Shown: piece by piece, positions 24,033 to 32,589 of the stretch | Layout: every line of letters starts with the position of its first letter | Position numbering within the stretch: the stretch's first letter is position 1 | NCBI GenBank assembly: GCA_022703175.1 | Contig: JAKLEG010000009.1 | Span: forward strand, 1-32,589 | Length of the DNA: 32,589 bases | Origin: Myxococcota bacterium | GTDB lineage: Bacteria > Myxococcota > XYA12-FULL-58-9 | Direction of reading: 5' to 3' | Program-made: the position numbers and the translations under genes | The notes under the pieces: model-generated | What the model was told of the DNA's origin: nothing | Database searches by the model: none | What the model saw: only the letters and a program-made list of their open reading frames with translations

Positions 24033-24452
24033 CTAGTGCGCTTCGAGTGTCGCCGTAAGGTGGTTGGACGCTTGGTCTTTGGCATCAACGACCCAGAGCT
24101 CGATTTGGTAGTGGCCTGCCAAGGGCGCGCTGAGCGCAAACGTAAAACTCACGCGCCCACCGCCCTTGTCGCTCGCGTCGCCTGTTTTGATGAGCCCGGC
24201 CTCGTCCACCGCGCCACTGGGGGCTGTCACTTTTAGGTAGAAACCTGTGATGTCTCCGTCACTGTCGGTGTAGTCGACGCCACCGGTGAGTGTCGTGGCG
24301 GTTCCCACGGCCAACGTGGTGGGCGTAAAACTCAAGTTTTTGATCTCTGGAATTGGCTCACCCACGGGGTCGTCACCACAGGCAAAGAGCGACAACGTGC
24401 CAACCAGCCAGAGCGTCACCAGGCGAAGCGCGGTCACGAGTGGGGCGGGCAT
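24033..24452 (-). CDS. small lipoprotein with Ig/PKD-like domain
   Basis: A 139-aa protein. The signal sequence (LVTLWLVGTLSLFAC) ends in an LFAC lipobox followed by GDDP. The mature part is a single beta-sandwich-like domain (LSFTPTTLAVGTATTLTGGV, YTDSDGDITGFYLKV, HYQIELWVVDAKDQASN), resembling PKD/bacterial Ig folds. The function is unknown. It begins 2 bp after the stop of the M48 protease and is surely in the same operon, so it may be a partner or substrate presenter for the protease; that is inference. Confidence 0.85.
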   Translation of the reverse strand: MPAPLVTALRLVTLWLVGTLSLFACGDDPVGEPIPEIKNLSFTPTTLAVGTATTLTGGVDYTDSDGDITGFYLKVTAPSGAVDEAGLIKTGDASDKGGGRVSFTFALSAPLAGHYQIELWVVDAKDQASNHLTATLEAH

Positions 24453-24454
24453 TG

Positions 24455-25423
24455 CTAGCGCAGCTCAAGGCGGCCGGTGGCCCACTCGGACGCTACGTCC
24501 TTTTCGACTTTGGTCAGGCGCTCGACGTAGTTTTGTCGGCCGACGTAGTAGCGGGTTTCGTCGTTGAAGTAGCCTTGTTCGCGGAACAGGCGCTCCCACG
24601 CTTCGATCCGTTCTTCGCCTTTGGGGTGGGTGCGGAAGTAGCCGCCAAGTGCGTCCCCCACCATGCCACCTACTTCGGCCACGACGTTGTCGCGCTTGGC
24701 GTCGTGCTCGCCGAACAGCGCGACGAGGCGCACGAACAGCCGTTGCCCACCTTGCGGGTGGTAGCCGGCCTTCACGGCGTAGATGGTTCCGACGCGATCG
24801 GCTTCTTTCTCCAGGTCGTCAGAGAAGCCGATGGTCATAAGCTCCGTGCCAAGCCCCACCAACGCCGCCAACGGATCACCGCCCAGCTTACGCGCGGCTT
24901 GCTCGTATTGCAGCCGCTCAACGCAGTGCTTCAAGTCCACGTGGGCGATCTCGTGACCCAACACCGAGGCGATCTCGGCCTCGGTTTGCGCCTGTTCTAG
25001 CATGCCGCTCGTGACCACCAGGAAGCCGCCGGGAAGTGCGAAGGCGTTGATCTCTTGTGACACCATGACGCGGACGTTGTAGGGCATCGTTGGGCGCTTG
25101 AGACCGCCTTGGGCCACAAGCTCGCGGACCAGAACGGTAAGATAGTGCTCTTGACGTATGCGCAGCGCGTCCACCGCGTCGGCGTCGGCAGGAAGCAACT
25201 GGGCCGCTATCTTCGCGCCCAGCATGATCTCCTCTTCCATCGGCATCCCCGTCGCTAGCTTGCCGACCCGATCGACCGTGCGGAGTGTCTCGGTGCCGGT
25301 ATCCATCAGCACGGCGAGCGTGAGCGGCTGCTCAGGAGTGGCCTCCAGCGCGATGGTTATCGCGAGACCGACGATGACCAGGGCAAAGCCCGCTAATACC
25401 AACCAACGCGTGCGGGGGGTCAT
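24455..25423 (-). CDS. M48-family metalloprotease, membrane-anchored
   Basis: A 322-aa zinc protease. An N-terminal transmembrane/signal segment (LVLAGFALVIVGLAITIAL, about 8-26) places the catalytic domain outside the cytoplasm. The catalytic motif HEIAH (157-161) and the third ligand E205 in the E-x-x-A-D motif EKEAD are intact, as is the substrate-strand segment NAFALPGGFLVVTSGML typical of M48. After it come FRTHPKGEERI and a helical tail. It resembles the periplasmic BepA/LoiP-type group that degrades misfolded envelope proteins, but lacks BepA's TPR domain. The start codon directly abuts the stop of the DUF2339 gene, so the two are co-translated or coupled. Confidence 0.94.
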   Translation of the reverse strand: MTPRTRWLVLAGFALVIVGLAITIALEATPEQPLTLAVLMDTGTETLRTVDRVGKLATGMPMEEEIMLGAKIAAQLLPADADAVDALRIRQEHYLTVLVRELVAQGGLKRPTMPYNVRVMVSQEINAFALPGGFLVVTSGMLEQAQTEAEIASVLGHEIAHVDLKHCVERLQYEQAARKLGGDPLAALVGLGTELMTIGFSDDLEKEADRVGTIYAVKAGYHPQGGQRLFVRLVALFGEHDAKRDNVVAEVGGMVGDALGGYFRTHPKGEERIEAWERLFREQGYFNDETRYYVGRQNYVERLTKVEKDVASEWATGRLELR

Positions 25424-28400
25424 TTAGAGAATCTCCTGCAGCCGCTCTTTGAAGCGCGTGTAGGCGTAGCCCACGGCGATAAGCACAAGCCCAAGAACAA
25501 TGAAAGACAAGATGCGGGGCATGCCCGACAGACCCCGCATGTCGTAGACGAACAGCTTGAGCGTGCACAACGCCAGCATCAACAAACCTACCAAGCGGGC
25601 CAAGCGCTCCTTGGCCACAAAACCCAGGGTCACGACCAAAAGGCTTAGGATGCTCAAGAACACCGTCAGCAAGGTGCCCTCGGCCTCCACCCACAAGGCC
25701 GCTGTGGCGATGCCCACCAAGCCTATGAAGAAGACGATGCGGGGTTTCTTGGCAGCCAACCGCACGCTCTTACCGCCCGTGTCAGCGACTGACGCATGTT
25801 TCAGCTCGGTGAAACGCAGGGTCAAGTAGCCGGCCAAGAGCAACAGCAGCGTCAGCGGCAATGTGATGTAGTTCCAGATCATGGTGGCGGTTTGATCTCG
25901 GTAGTAGAGGTTCACTCCCAGCGCGCGCGCCATCGTGGCCACGGCCAGGATCAAGGCATTCAGTCGCCAGTGGAAGTTTTGGGTCACACAGAAGCGCAGC
26001 ACCATGGCCACTGCCAACGCTGCCCAACCAACGATGACCCACATGCGCGGCAGCTCGTACATCATGAGCGCGGCAAAGGTTGCCACCTGCACGTAGAGAT
26101 ACACAGGGCGCAGCGACAGCTCGCGCGGGGTGAGAGGCAGCGCCTTCGTGGTGTCGGCGAAGCTCGCGTAAAGCCAGTGCGTCATCGCCGCAAACGGCAA
26201 CACCGTGACCAGGCGCAAGCTCATGACGCCGAGGCTGCCTGGCTGCACGAAGTTCACCATGAACAGGTGTCCTACCGCGGCCACGTAGATGAGTTGGCCC
26301 AACTGGAACCAGAGGCGCGCGCGCTTGGCTCGTGCCACCTCCAGATAGGTGAGGCCGATGAAGCCCCACAACAACGCCACGAGTAGATTCTTGTCGTACG
26401 CCAGGGCCTCGACTTTAACGAGGAGCACCAACACCAACGTGGGCGCGAAGAGCGACGCGACGCTCAGATTGTGCAAGATGCTCCAATCGCCGAAGTACAG
26501 CCCCTTGGGGCAGTCTGTCGGTCGGTGGACATCGTGACGTGCCAACAGCTCACTGCCCGCAAACCAGAACAGCAGTGTTAGCGCTACCGAGAAGGTGCGC
26601 GCCGGCATTCCCAAAAATTCACCTTCAAGTTGCGCGCTGTGCGACAGGAGGCCTGTGACGGTGATGAACTGCCAGAAGAAACCCCAGGCCAACAGCTCCG
26701 TGCGACGGTAGCGCAGCGCCATGCCAATGAAGAGCAGAAACATGAGCGCGAAGATGGGAGCCACAAAGACCGCAGGCGCCTCGACGAAGACCAACGCCAA
26801 CGTCAGGAAGCTTGCGAGCACCGAGATGCCGATCGCCGCGGGCGTCACGGCCGTTTGGATCTCATCGCCTAAGGCAAGCGGTGCCGTGCGGCGTAACAAC
26901 GCATAGGCACCCCAGGACAGCAACGCTGAGACGGCAAACGCCAGATAGCGGAGCGGCAACAAGCCTTCGTCGGGCTGGTCGATGTTGTAAATAAAAGCGG
27001 CGAGCCAGGCGGCGCTTAGCATGAAGAGGCTCCCGATGAGCAGGTCCAACGCCCGGAAGCGTCGGGCGAGCACGGCCATCAGAAAGCCCAGCGTTGCCAA
27101 GAAGGGAGCGATCCAGGGGCCCGGGAGCTCTTGCCAGACAAGCACCGTGAGCGTGAGGCTGGCGGCGCCGCTGAACAGATAGAAGACGCTGGGGATTTCG
27201 ACGGGGGAGAGTCGAGCCGCAAAGTGTCGACGAGCCACGGCCGCGTTCAGGTAACCGGTCAGAACGACGCCTGCCCACAGCACGATGCGGTGATGGAAGC
27301 TGATGCCAAATGCCGTCAGCAGCACCGGCTCATTCCTGATGAAGAGCACCTCCAACACGGTTGCGACGTAGACCAGATAGCCCAAGCCGCGGAAGTAGCG
27401 TTCCTTGAGCCAGACGCCTGCAAGCAACAAGAGTTCGATACCCACCAAGCGGGAGACAGGGATCCAGTAGCTCGCCAACCCCAGCTTGAGGGGTGACACT
27501 GCAGCCAAGAGCGCCAGGCCTACAGTCGCCGTAAGTAGGTAGAGTGGACGACGTTGTTGCGCCCTAAACTGCCAGGCGACGCCGAGGTAGAGGCTGCCGA
27601 AGCTGGCGGCCACCCAAAAGGCGTGCGTGGGCGTGAGGGTGTGCATCAAGTGCAGCACCAAGCCGGCGCCCCCCAGGGCGTTGAGGATGATGCTTAAGCC
27701 CAGCCAGTTCTCGCGGGCGTCTTCGCTGCGGCCACGCCAAAGGCCAGCTGCGGTGAAGGCCGTCCATGTGGCCAGAAGCGGTAGGATGAGCGGTAAGAGT
27801 TGGCTCCGCTCACCCTCGGGCAGAGCAGCAAGCTCCCAGGTATTGGGGAGCAGCCACAGTGCTAGCGTGACCCAGGTGGCCGCGGTGCCCAAGCCCAGCA
27901 GTCGATCCCAACCGAGGCGCAGACCCAAGAAGGCCAAGCCCACAGCGACAATCGCCGTGGCCACCAGGTTGAATGTGGCGTCGGTATTGGCTGCGGCGAT
28001 GCCCAAGGACAAGAAGATCAAGAGGAATGCGAAGGTGGTGGTCCATTCGTTTTTGTAGCGCAGTGAGAAACCTACGGCCGCGCTGGCAGCGGCCAACAAC
28101 ACCAACACCGCCACCGGGGGCGACTCGATGATGCGCGCCGCTGGTACAAAGTGAGTGGCAAAGGCCACGAAGTAGATGATGCCCCAGGCCCCAGCGACGA
28201 TGGCGCGGCCAAAGCTTCGGTAGCGCTCGCGCGACTCGGCGAACAGCCCGGCGCCGAGCATCCCGGCCCCGACACCCAACCCGGTGAGAACTTTGCCAAT
28301 CGGCCCCATCTCTTTGATGGCCAATGCCAAAAAGAAGACCATGCCGATGGTCACGAACACCACGCCCAGCTTGAGCGCGATTTGACCGCCCAAGAGCTCC

Positions 28401-28924
28401 TCGAAGTTGAGGTTCTTCTTGGGCGGTGGGAGCGCGGCTGCGGCTGGCTGACGGGAAGCAGGGATGGCGGTTGGCTGTTCCAACGCGGGCGCGGGTGTTG
28501 GTTCGACGGTTTCGGGGACCGTTGGGTTGCCGGGATCGCACGCAGTTTCGGAGGCGGCCAGTATGGGCGCAGGCGTCGGTTCGGCAGGCAGGGGTTCTGG
28601 AAGCGGCGTCGGCTCAGGTTCCAGATGCAAGGGGGTGATCGCGGCCGCAGCGCGCAACGACGGCAGCGCGGGCGTCGGCTCTGGAGTCGCCAGCGTTAGG
28701 ATCGGGTCTGGCTCCGGTTGGGCGGCGGTGACGGGTTGAGAGGTGGGGTGCAGCTGGCGTCTTATCTCATCGAGTTCGGTCTGAAGCTTAGCGATGGCCG
28801 AGCGAGCTAGGCCCAGCTCTGCGCGCAGTGCGCTAACACCACTTGCGCGCACGAGCGCGATGATACTCATGATGAACGGGCCGAGTAGCAGGCCAAGCGC
28901 TAACAGGACGAGAAAGGCTTCCAC
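25424..28924 (-). CDS. DUF2339 polytopic membrane protein
   Basis: A 1,166-aa inner-membrane protein. It opens with one hydrophobic segment (FLVLLALGLLLGPFIMSIIA), then a coiled coil (LRAELGLARSAIAKLQTELD) and a long Pro/Glu-rich stretch. The hallmark LNFEELLGGQIALKLGVVFV begins the DUF2339 domain at about residue 180. More than twenty transmembrane helices follow to near the C-terminus, ending YTRFKERLQEIL. Family function is not known; members are widespread in Gram-negative bacteria. The start codon is GTG at 28924, with GGAG about 11 bases upstream. It is the first gene of a three-gene operon with the M48 protease and a small lipoprotein, suggesting a joint envelope-quality or cell-wall role, which is inference. 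Confidence 0.93.
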   Translation of the reverse strand: MEAFLVLLALGLLLGPFIMSIIALVRASGVSALRAELGLARSAIAKLQTELDEIRRQLHPTSQPVTAAQPEPDPILTLATPEPTPALPSLRAAAAITPLHLEPEPTPLPEPLPAEPTPAPILAASETACDPGNPTVPETVEPTPAPALEQPTAIPASRQPAAAALPPPKKNLNFEELLGGQIALKLGVVFVTIGMVFFLALAIKEMGPIGKVLTGLGVGAGMLGAGLFAESRERYRSFGRAIVAGAWGIIYFVAFATHFVPAARIIESPPVAVLVLLAAASAAVGFSLRYKNEWTTTFAFLLIFLSLGIAAANTDATFNLVATAIVAVGLAFLGLRLGWDRLLGLGTAATWVTLALWLLPNTWELAALPEGERSQLLPLILPLLATWTAFTAAGLWRGRSEDARENWLGLSIILNALGGAGLVLHLMHTLTPTHAFWVAASFGSLYLGVAWQFRAQQRRPLYLLTATVGLALLAAVSPLKLGLASYWIPVSRLVGIELLLLAGVWLKERYFRGLGYLVYVATVLEVLFIRNEPVLLTAFGISFHHRIVLWAGVVLTGYLNAAVARRHFAARLSPVEIPSVFYLFSGAASLTLTVLVWQELPGPWIAPFLATLGFLMAVLARRFRALDLLIGSLFMLSAAWLAAFIYNIDQPDEGLLPLRYLAFAVSALLSWGAYALLRRTAPLALGDEIQTAVTPAAIGISVLASFLTLALVFVEAPAVFVAPIFALMFLLFIGMALRYRRTELLAWGFFWQFITVTGLLSHSAQLEGEFLGMPARTFSVALTLLFWFAGSELLARHDVHRPTDCPKGLYFGDWSILHNLSVASLFAPTLVLVLLVKVEALAYDKNLLVALLWGFIGLTYLEVARAKRARLWFQLGQLIYVAAVGHLFMVNFVQPGSLGVMSLRLVTVLPFAAMTHWLYASFADTTKALPLTPRELSLRPVYLYVQVATFAALMMYELPRMWVIVGWAALAVAMVLRFCVTQNFHWRLNALILAVATMARALGVNLYYRDQTATMIWNYITLPLTLLLLLAGYLTLRFTELKHASVADTGGKSVRLAAKKPRIVFFIGLVGIATAALWVEAEGTLLTVFLSILSLLVVTLGFVAKERLARLVGLLMLALCTLKLFVYDMRGLSGMPRILSFIVLGLVLIAVGYAYTRFKERLQEIL

Positions 28925-29076
28925 GGTGGCTCAGGCTCCAGAGGCGAATCGCGATGGCCTGCGAATGGGCGGGGTCGCAATTCCCAGGTTGAGGCTTCCA
29001 GGCGCTGCCATGTCATTCGGCAAGCTGGGCTTGAAGAAGTAGGTCTCAGCACCTGATTGGTCAAGGCTCGCGGGCG

Positions 29077-32000
29077 CTACTCGTTAGGCTGGCTCGGCGG
29101 CGGTACGTGATGGTCAGGCACGACGAGTGTCGCGGATGTCTCAGCCGCCGGCGGCTGGGCCTGGGTTGCCCATGGCATGACCGGGATGGCGGCGGGTTGT
29201 GGTCTACGACGGGCACTTGGGTAAAGGGGTAACGCGGGCGCGTTCGTGCGGGGTTCGATCGGACGCGTCTGGAGGGCGTTGTTTAGGTAGACCGCCAGGC
29301 GTTGGTTTTGGTTCCCTTGGCCATCGTAGAACATGTTGACCACCGGGATGTGGTGGGTGCGCGAGATCTCCCGGAACAGCGCCGTGGTGATGGTGCCGGG
29401 CATGCAGCCAAAGGGTGCGCAGTTGATCACCAGCGCTGCCCCCTCGTGGGCGAACTTGATGGCGCGTCCCAGGATCGACAGCGCTTCGCCGCCGATGTTG
29501 CGTTGGAGGTAGACCTCGGCTTCATCCAGCACGTCATCGATCGGGGGCTCCATCCGGTCGGCCAAGAACGGCCCAGCGGCTCGGTACAGGCGGTGCTCCC
29601 AATAGCGTTGCCAGCGGTAGGTTACGTACGACTTGAAGGCCTTGAGGCTGACCTGCCGCTCCAGGTACTGGCGGTAGTTGCGCGGGGACGCCAGGTAGAT
29701 GATCCACTCGGCCATGGGCGTAGGCCACGCCTCACCGCCCAACCGCTCGATAGCGGCCACCAGGTTTTCATTGGAAAACGGATTGTTGCGAACGAAGATC
29801 TCGCCGACGATGCCGACAATCGGACGCGCGGTGTGCTTGTGGGGGACCTTGGCGATTAGAGCTACAGCGGCGCGGACCGCCGCGCGCAGATCGGTGCCCC
29901 CCAGGATGGCAGCAACCACCTGTGCGCGGGCTGCGGTCACTGCTTGGTCGGTGCTGCCGGGCGTCAGCTCATACGGCCGAACCTTGGAGCGAGCCTTAAG
30001 CACGATGTCGGCGAGCACGATGGCCTTGAATAGCGATTGCCGCAGAGCATCGTCTACCCCTTGGTAGGCATTGATGCTGGACGGCGACAAGAGCGCCACG
30101 TCGCCCAAACCTTCGCGTACCAGAATTTGCCGTTGCAGTTCACAATACTGACCGAAACGGCATGGCCCGCAGGCGGTGGGCATAAGGAGCGCTTGGTTTT
30201 CGGTGAGCCCTTGCGCGCGCAACGTACCAATCAGGTTGCCGATGGTGAGCGCGGTGGGGAGGCACTCGCTGCCACGCGTGAGGCTCCGACCCAATTCAAA
30301 CGTCGCCTCGGTTTCAAACGGCAACGGTCTGGCATCGTAGCCATGCTTACGGAAGGCAGCGGCAAAAAATTCGGCACCAAACTCGTGCATCGGCGGGATC
30401 CACAAGGTGCGCTTCTTGAAGTCGATCGCGCGCGTCGAGACCGGCATGCGGGCGTGCGCCTGAGGGCGCGGGCGTTTCAGGACGTCGATAAATGCCTCAA
30501 TGCGTGTCAGGTAGCCAGCGTCGCCGCCATGTTCGTCAAGCTCCAGCGCCAAGAAGGGCCGATTCCCCATGATCTCCTCGGCAAACGACAACAAGAAGCT
30601 GTCGGGACCGCACGAGAAGTTGGTGAAATAGATGGCATTGAGCGTTGGGTCGGCCGCTACCTGTTCCAAGACGGCGAGGATCTTTTGCCCATACGACCAG
30701 TAGACGTTCCGGTAGCGCTCGGTCAGCAAGCTCAAGTCGGGCTTGAGGAAATCCATCGGCAGCACGGTAAGGCCGCGCTCCGCGATCTTGGTCGGCAAAT
30801 CCAGATTCATACCGCTGTCGGCGGTGTTGTAGGGGCGTCCCACCAACACCAGGAGCTGTTCGCCGTTGGCCTTTGCCTCTTTCAGCGCGGCAGCACCGGC
30901 GTCGTGGCAGCGCCGTTCAAATTCGGCATGGCTTTCACGCGCACGCGCCCAGGCCTCGGCGATTTGGCCCTGGGTACGACCCAAGGGTGTGGCCAACGCG
31001 CGCGCGAGGTCGGCCACAAGCTTGGTTTCGGGCAGGCGTTTGTCGATGACCGGGGTTAGTAACTGTGCGGTGTCGATGCCGTTCTGCGCCAATGCGGTGC
31101 GCGCATAACCGGGCCAGGCTTGTACATAGGGGCAATAGGTGGCGGCGTTGGTTTCGGGGCTCGGGCGCTCGTTGGTGAGTTGGGGCAGGAAGATGAAATC
31201 CACGCCTTGGCGGAGGGCCAAGTGTGCGACGTGGCCAATGGCCACCTTGGCTGGAAAACAGAATTCGGCGCCCGCCAATCGGCTGCCGAGCTCGCGCAGC
31301 TCTTGATTAGATTCGGGTGAGAGTTGGATGCGATAGCCCAGCTCGCCAAAGAAGCGTCGCCACATCGGCGTGAAGGTGTAGTTCACGAGCGCGCGTGGAA
31401 TTCCTACCACCGGGGCGTTCTCGGGCAGTTTGACGTTTTTGCCGACCTCACGCCAGATCTGGTCGCGCATGCGCAGGTAACGCCCATGCGGTGACAGTCG
31501 CATTCGCTTTTCACCGGGGTCGCGCCCACACATGTAGCCCCATGACGGGCTGGCCTCGACACCCTCGATGTCGGCAAAGGTGAGCGTGCAGTCATTTTGA
31601 CACAGCGTGCATGTCTCTTTGCGCACCGTGATGGTGCGGCGGTCCAGGTCGAGGCCGCGGAAGCTTGTGCGCTGCTTGCCTTGCTCTTCCATCGCATGGC
31701 GGGTCAGCAAGGCCACGCCGAAACTGCCCATGACGTGACAGTAGGGCGAGACGACCATCTGGACGTCTAACAGGCGCTCAAAGGCGGCCACCAGGGCTGG
31801 ATTACGCGCGGTGGCTCCCTGGAAGAAGATTTTGGTGCGGCTGCGGTAGCGGTTCCCCACCACCTTGTTCAGGTAGTTCTTGACGACCGCTACCATGACA
31901 CCGGCCAGTGCCTGTTCGCGCGTGCAACCTTTTTGGATGAGCGCCGCGACGTCTTGTTCCATGAATACGGTGCAGCGATCGGAGGCGCGTGGCGGCATTG

Positions 32001-32589
32001 TGCCCAACACCGCCGGCCCAACCTCATCAACGCGATATCCCAATTTGCGCGCCTGCTCTTCCACGAACGAGCCGGTGCCGGCCGCGCAAACGTAGTTCAT
32101 GTTGGCGTCGCGGATGTGGCCGTCGACGACATGCATGTACTTGGAGTCTTGGCCGCCAATTTCGAAGATGGTGTCGATGCTGGGGTCGAAGCGCACGGCT
32201 CCCGCCACGTGTGCCGAGATTTCGTTGACGATGGCGTCGGCGCCTATGACTTCGCCGATGAGCGCACGGCCGCTGCCGGTGGTGCCCACGCCCCGAATGT
32301 CCCAGGTGACACCTAGCCGCTCTCCAGCCTCACGTAAGGCTCGGAACAGGTGTTTCGTCGCAGCGATCGGGTCGCCGCCGGTGCGGCGGTAGATGTCGAC
32401 GACCACGCGATCGTCGGTATCCATCAACACGGCCTTGGTGCTGGTGGAGCCGATATCGATGCCTAAGAATACCGGGAGGGTGGTGGCGGCGGGTTGAATC
32501 AGGATGCGCACGTCGCTGCCCTGGGCGTCGGTGAAGTGATCTAGGCAGTCAAACGACGGATAGAGTGACTTCTCCATCGTGAGCGGCCA
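29077..32589 (-). CDS. 2-hydroxyacyl-CoA dehydratase activase-type protein (probably 5'-truncated by window)
   Basis: A large protein combining an ATP-driven activator and dehydratase-like domains. Counting from the ATG at 32577 (1,166 aa): an ASKHA ATPase domain with GIDIGSTSTK (39-48), GTTGSGR, EIGGQDSKYM and the two cysteines C164 (CAAGTG) and C202 (RCTVF) that hold the [4Fe-4S] cluster in HgdC-type activators. A four-cysteine region follows (CTLCQNDC, MCGRD), then a DUF2229 domain (VGIPRALVNYTFTPMWRRFF) and an HgdB-like domain (LVGRPYNTADSGMN, CGPCRFGQYC). The 50-residue C-terminal tail is Pro-rich. The frame is open to the edge, no ribosome-binding site precedes 32577, and the first 35 residues look like an inter-domain linker. 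Related proteins of about 1,400 aa have another ASKHA domain upstream, so the true start is probably outside. The physiological substrate is unknown. Confidence 0.9.
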   Translation of the reverse strand, partial: WPLTMEKSLYPSFDCLDHFTDAQGSDVRILIQPAATTLPVFLGIDIGSTSTKAVLMDTDDRVVVDIYRRTGGDPIAATKHLFRALREAGERLGVTWDIRGVGTTGSGRALIGEVIGADAIVNEISAHVAGAVRFDPSIDTIFEIGGQDSKYMHVVDGHIRDANMNYVCAAGTGSFVEEQARKLGYRVDEVGPAVLGTMPPRASDRCTVFMEQDVAALIQKGCTREQALAGVMVAVVKNYLNKVVGNRYRSRTKIFFQGATARNPALVAAFERLLDVQMVVSPYCHVMGSFGVALLTRHAMEEQGKQRTSFRGLDLDRRTITVRKETCTLCQNDCTLTFADIEGVEASPSWGYMCGRDPGEKRMRLSPHGRYLRMRDQIWREVGKNVKLPENAPVVGIPRALVNYTFTPMWRRFFGELGYRIQLSPESNQELRELGSRLAGAEFCFPAKVAIGHVAHLALRQGVDFIFLPQLTNERPSPETNAATYCPYVQAWPGYARTALAQNGIDTAQLLTPVIDKRLPETKLVADLARALATPLGRTQGQIAEAWARARESHAEFERRCHDAGAAALKEAKANGEQLLVLVGRPYNTADSGMNLDLPTKIAERGLTVLPMDFLKPDLSLLTERYRNVYWSYGQKILAVLEQVAADPTLNAIYFTNFSCGPDSFLLSFAEEIMGNRPFLALELDEHGGDAGYLTRIEAFIDVLKRPRPQAHARMPVSTRAIDFKKRTLWIPPMHEFGAEFFAAAFRKHGYDARPLPFETEATFELGRSLTRGSECLPTALTIGNLIGTLRAQGLTENQALLMPTACGPCRFGQYCELQRQILVREGLGDVALLSPSSINAYQGVDDALRQSLFKAIVLADIVLKARSKVRPYELTPGSTDQAVTAARAQVVAAILGGTDLRAAVRAAVALIAKVPHKHTARPIVGIVGEIFVRNNPFSNENLVAAIERLGGEAWPTPMAEWIIYLASPRNYRQYLERQVSLKAFKSYVTYRWQRYWEHRLYRAAGPFLADRMEPPIDDVLDEAEVYLQRNIGGEALSILGRAIKFAHEGAALVINCAPFGCMPGTITTALFREISRTHHIPVVNMFYDGQGNQNQRLAVYLNNALQTRPIEPRTNAPALPLYPSARRRPQPAAIPVMPWATQAQPPAAETSATLVVPDHHVPPPSQPNE

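Noticed and set aside
30037-31059. 340-codon plus-strand frame
   Set aside because: It is antisense to the activase gene, whose domains continue through the whole interval.

Overview
The window looks like chromosomal DNA of a GC-rich Myxococcota-type (former deltaproteobacterial) bacterium. Pointers are a Ser/Thr kinase with a membrane anchor, many lipoproteins including Cys-rich and MopE/RCC1-type ones, a MYXO-CTERM-like sorting tail, a pseudo-receiver/coiled-coil/DUF4388 protein, and a FliA/WhiG-type sigma factor beside a type III secretion (T3SS) inner-rod-like gene. No rRNA, tRNA or CRISPR was found. Assignment to a phylum is inference from gene content only.

Left part (1-7400, mostly minus strand): a partial DUF6249-type membrane protein at the edge, a GGDEF diguanylate cyclase with an intact inhibitory site, a YscI/HrpB-type T3SS inner rod protein, then (after one inserted plus-strand RCC1 lipoprotein gene) a small operon of TPR protein, unknown protein and FliA-like sigma factor. 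To the right follow two more small unknown proteins. The inner rod gene and the 174-aa unknown gene at 6386-6910 are each preceded by the same bipartite element, CAACCG-N12-NNCGATAA, on the correct strand. One copy has the exact sigma-28 -10 octamer GCCGATAA. This suggests a sigma-28-like regulon for the secretion genes, possibly read by the sigma factor encoded between them.

Middle (7386-18465, all minus strand): two exported proteins, a Ser/Thr kinase, fmt, def, an 880-aa pseudo-receiver/coiled-coil/DUF4388/J-like protein, priA and a LolA-like periplasmic protein. fmt, def and priA are housekeeping genes; the others are signalling or envelope genes typical of myxobacteria.

Plus-strand island (18466-24032): two surface-protein genes, a Cys-rich lipoprotein and an FG-GAP repeat protein with a MYXO-CTERM-like tail. 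Each is split by what looks like a single missing base. Between them lies a 738-bp stretch holding a probable fragment of an IS4-type transposase. The region is either decaying or carries sequence errors.

Right part (24033-32589, minus strand): a tight three-gene operon (DUF2339 polytopic membrane protein, M48 metalloprotease, small lipoprotein) and a large 2-hydroxyacyl-CoA dehydratase activase-type protein that is probably cut by the window edge.
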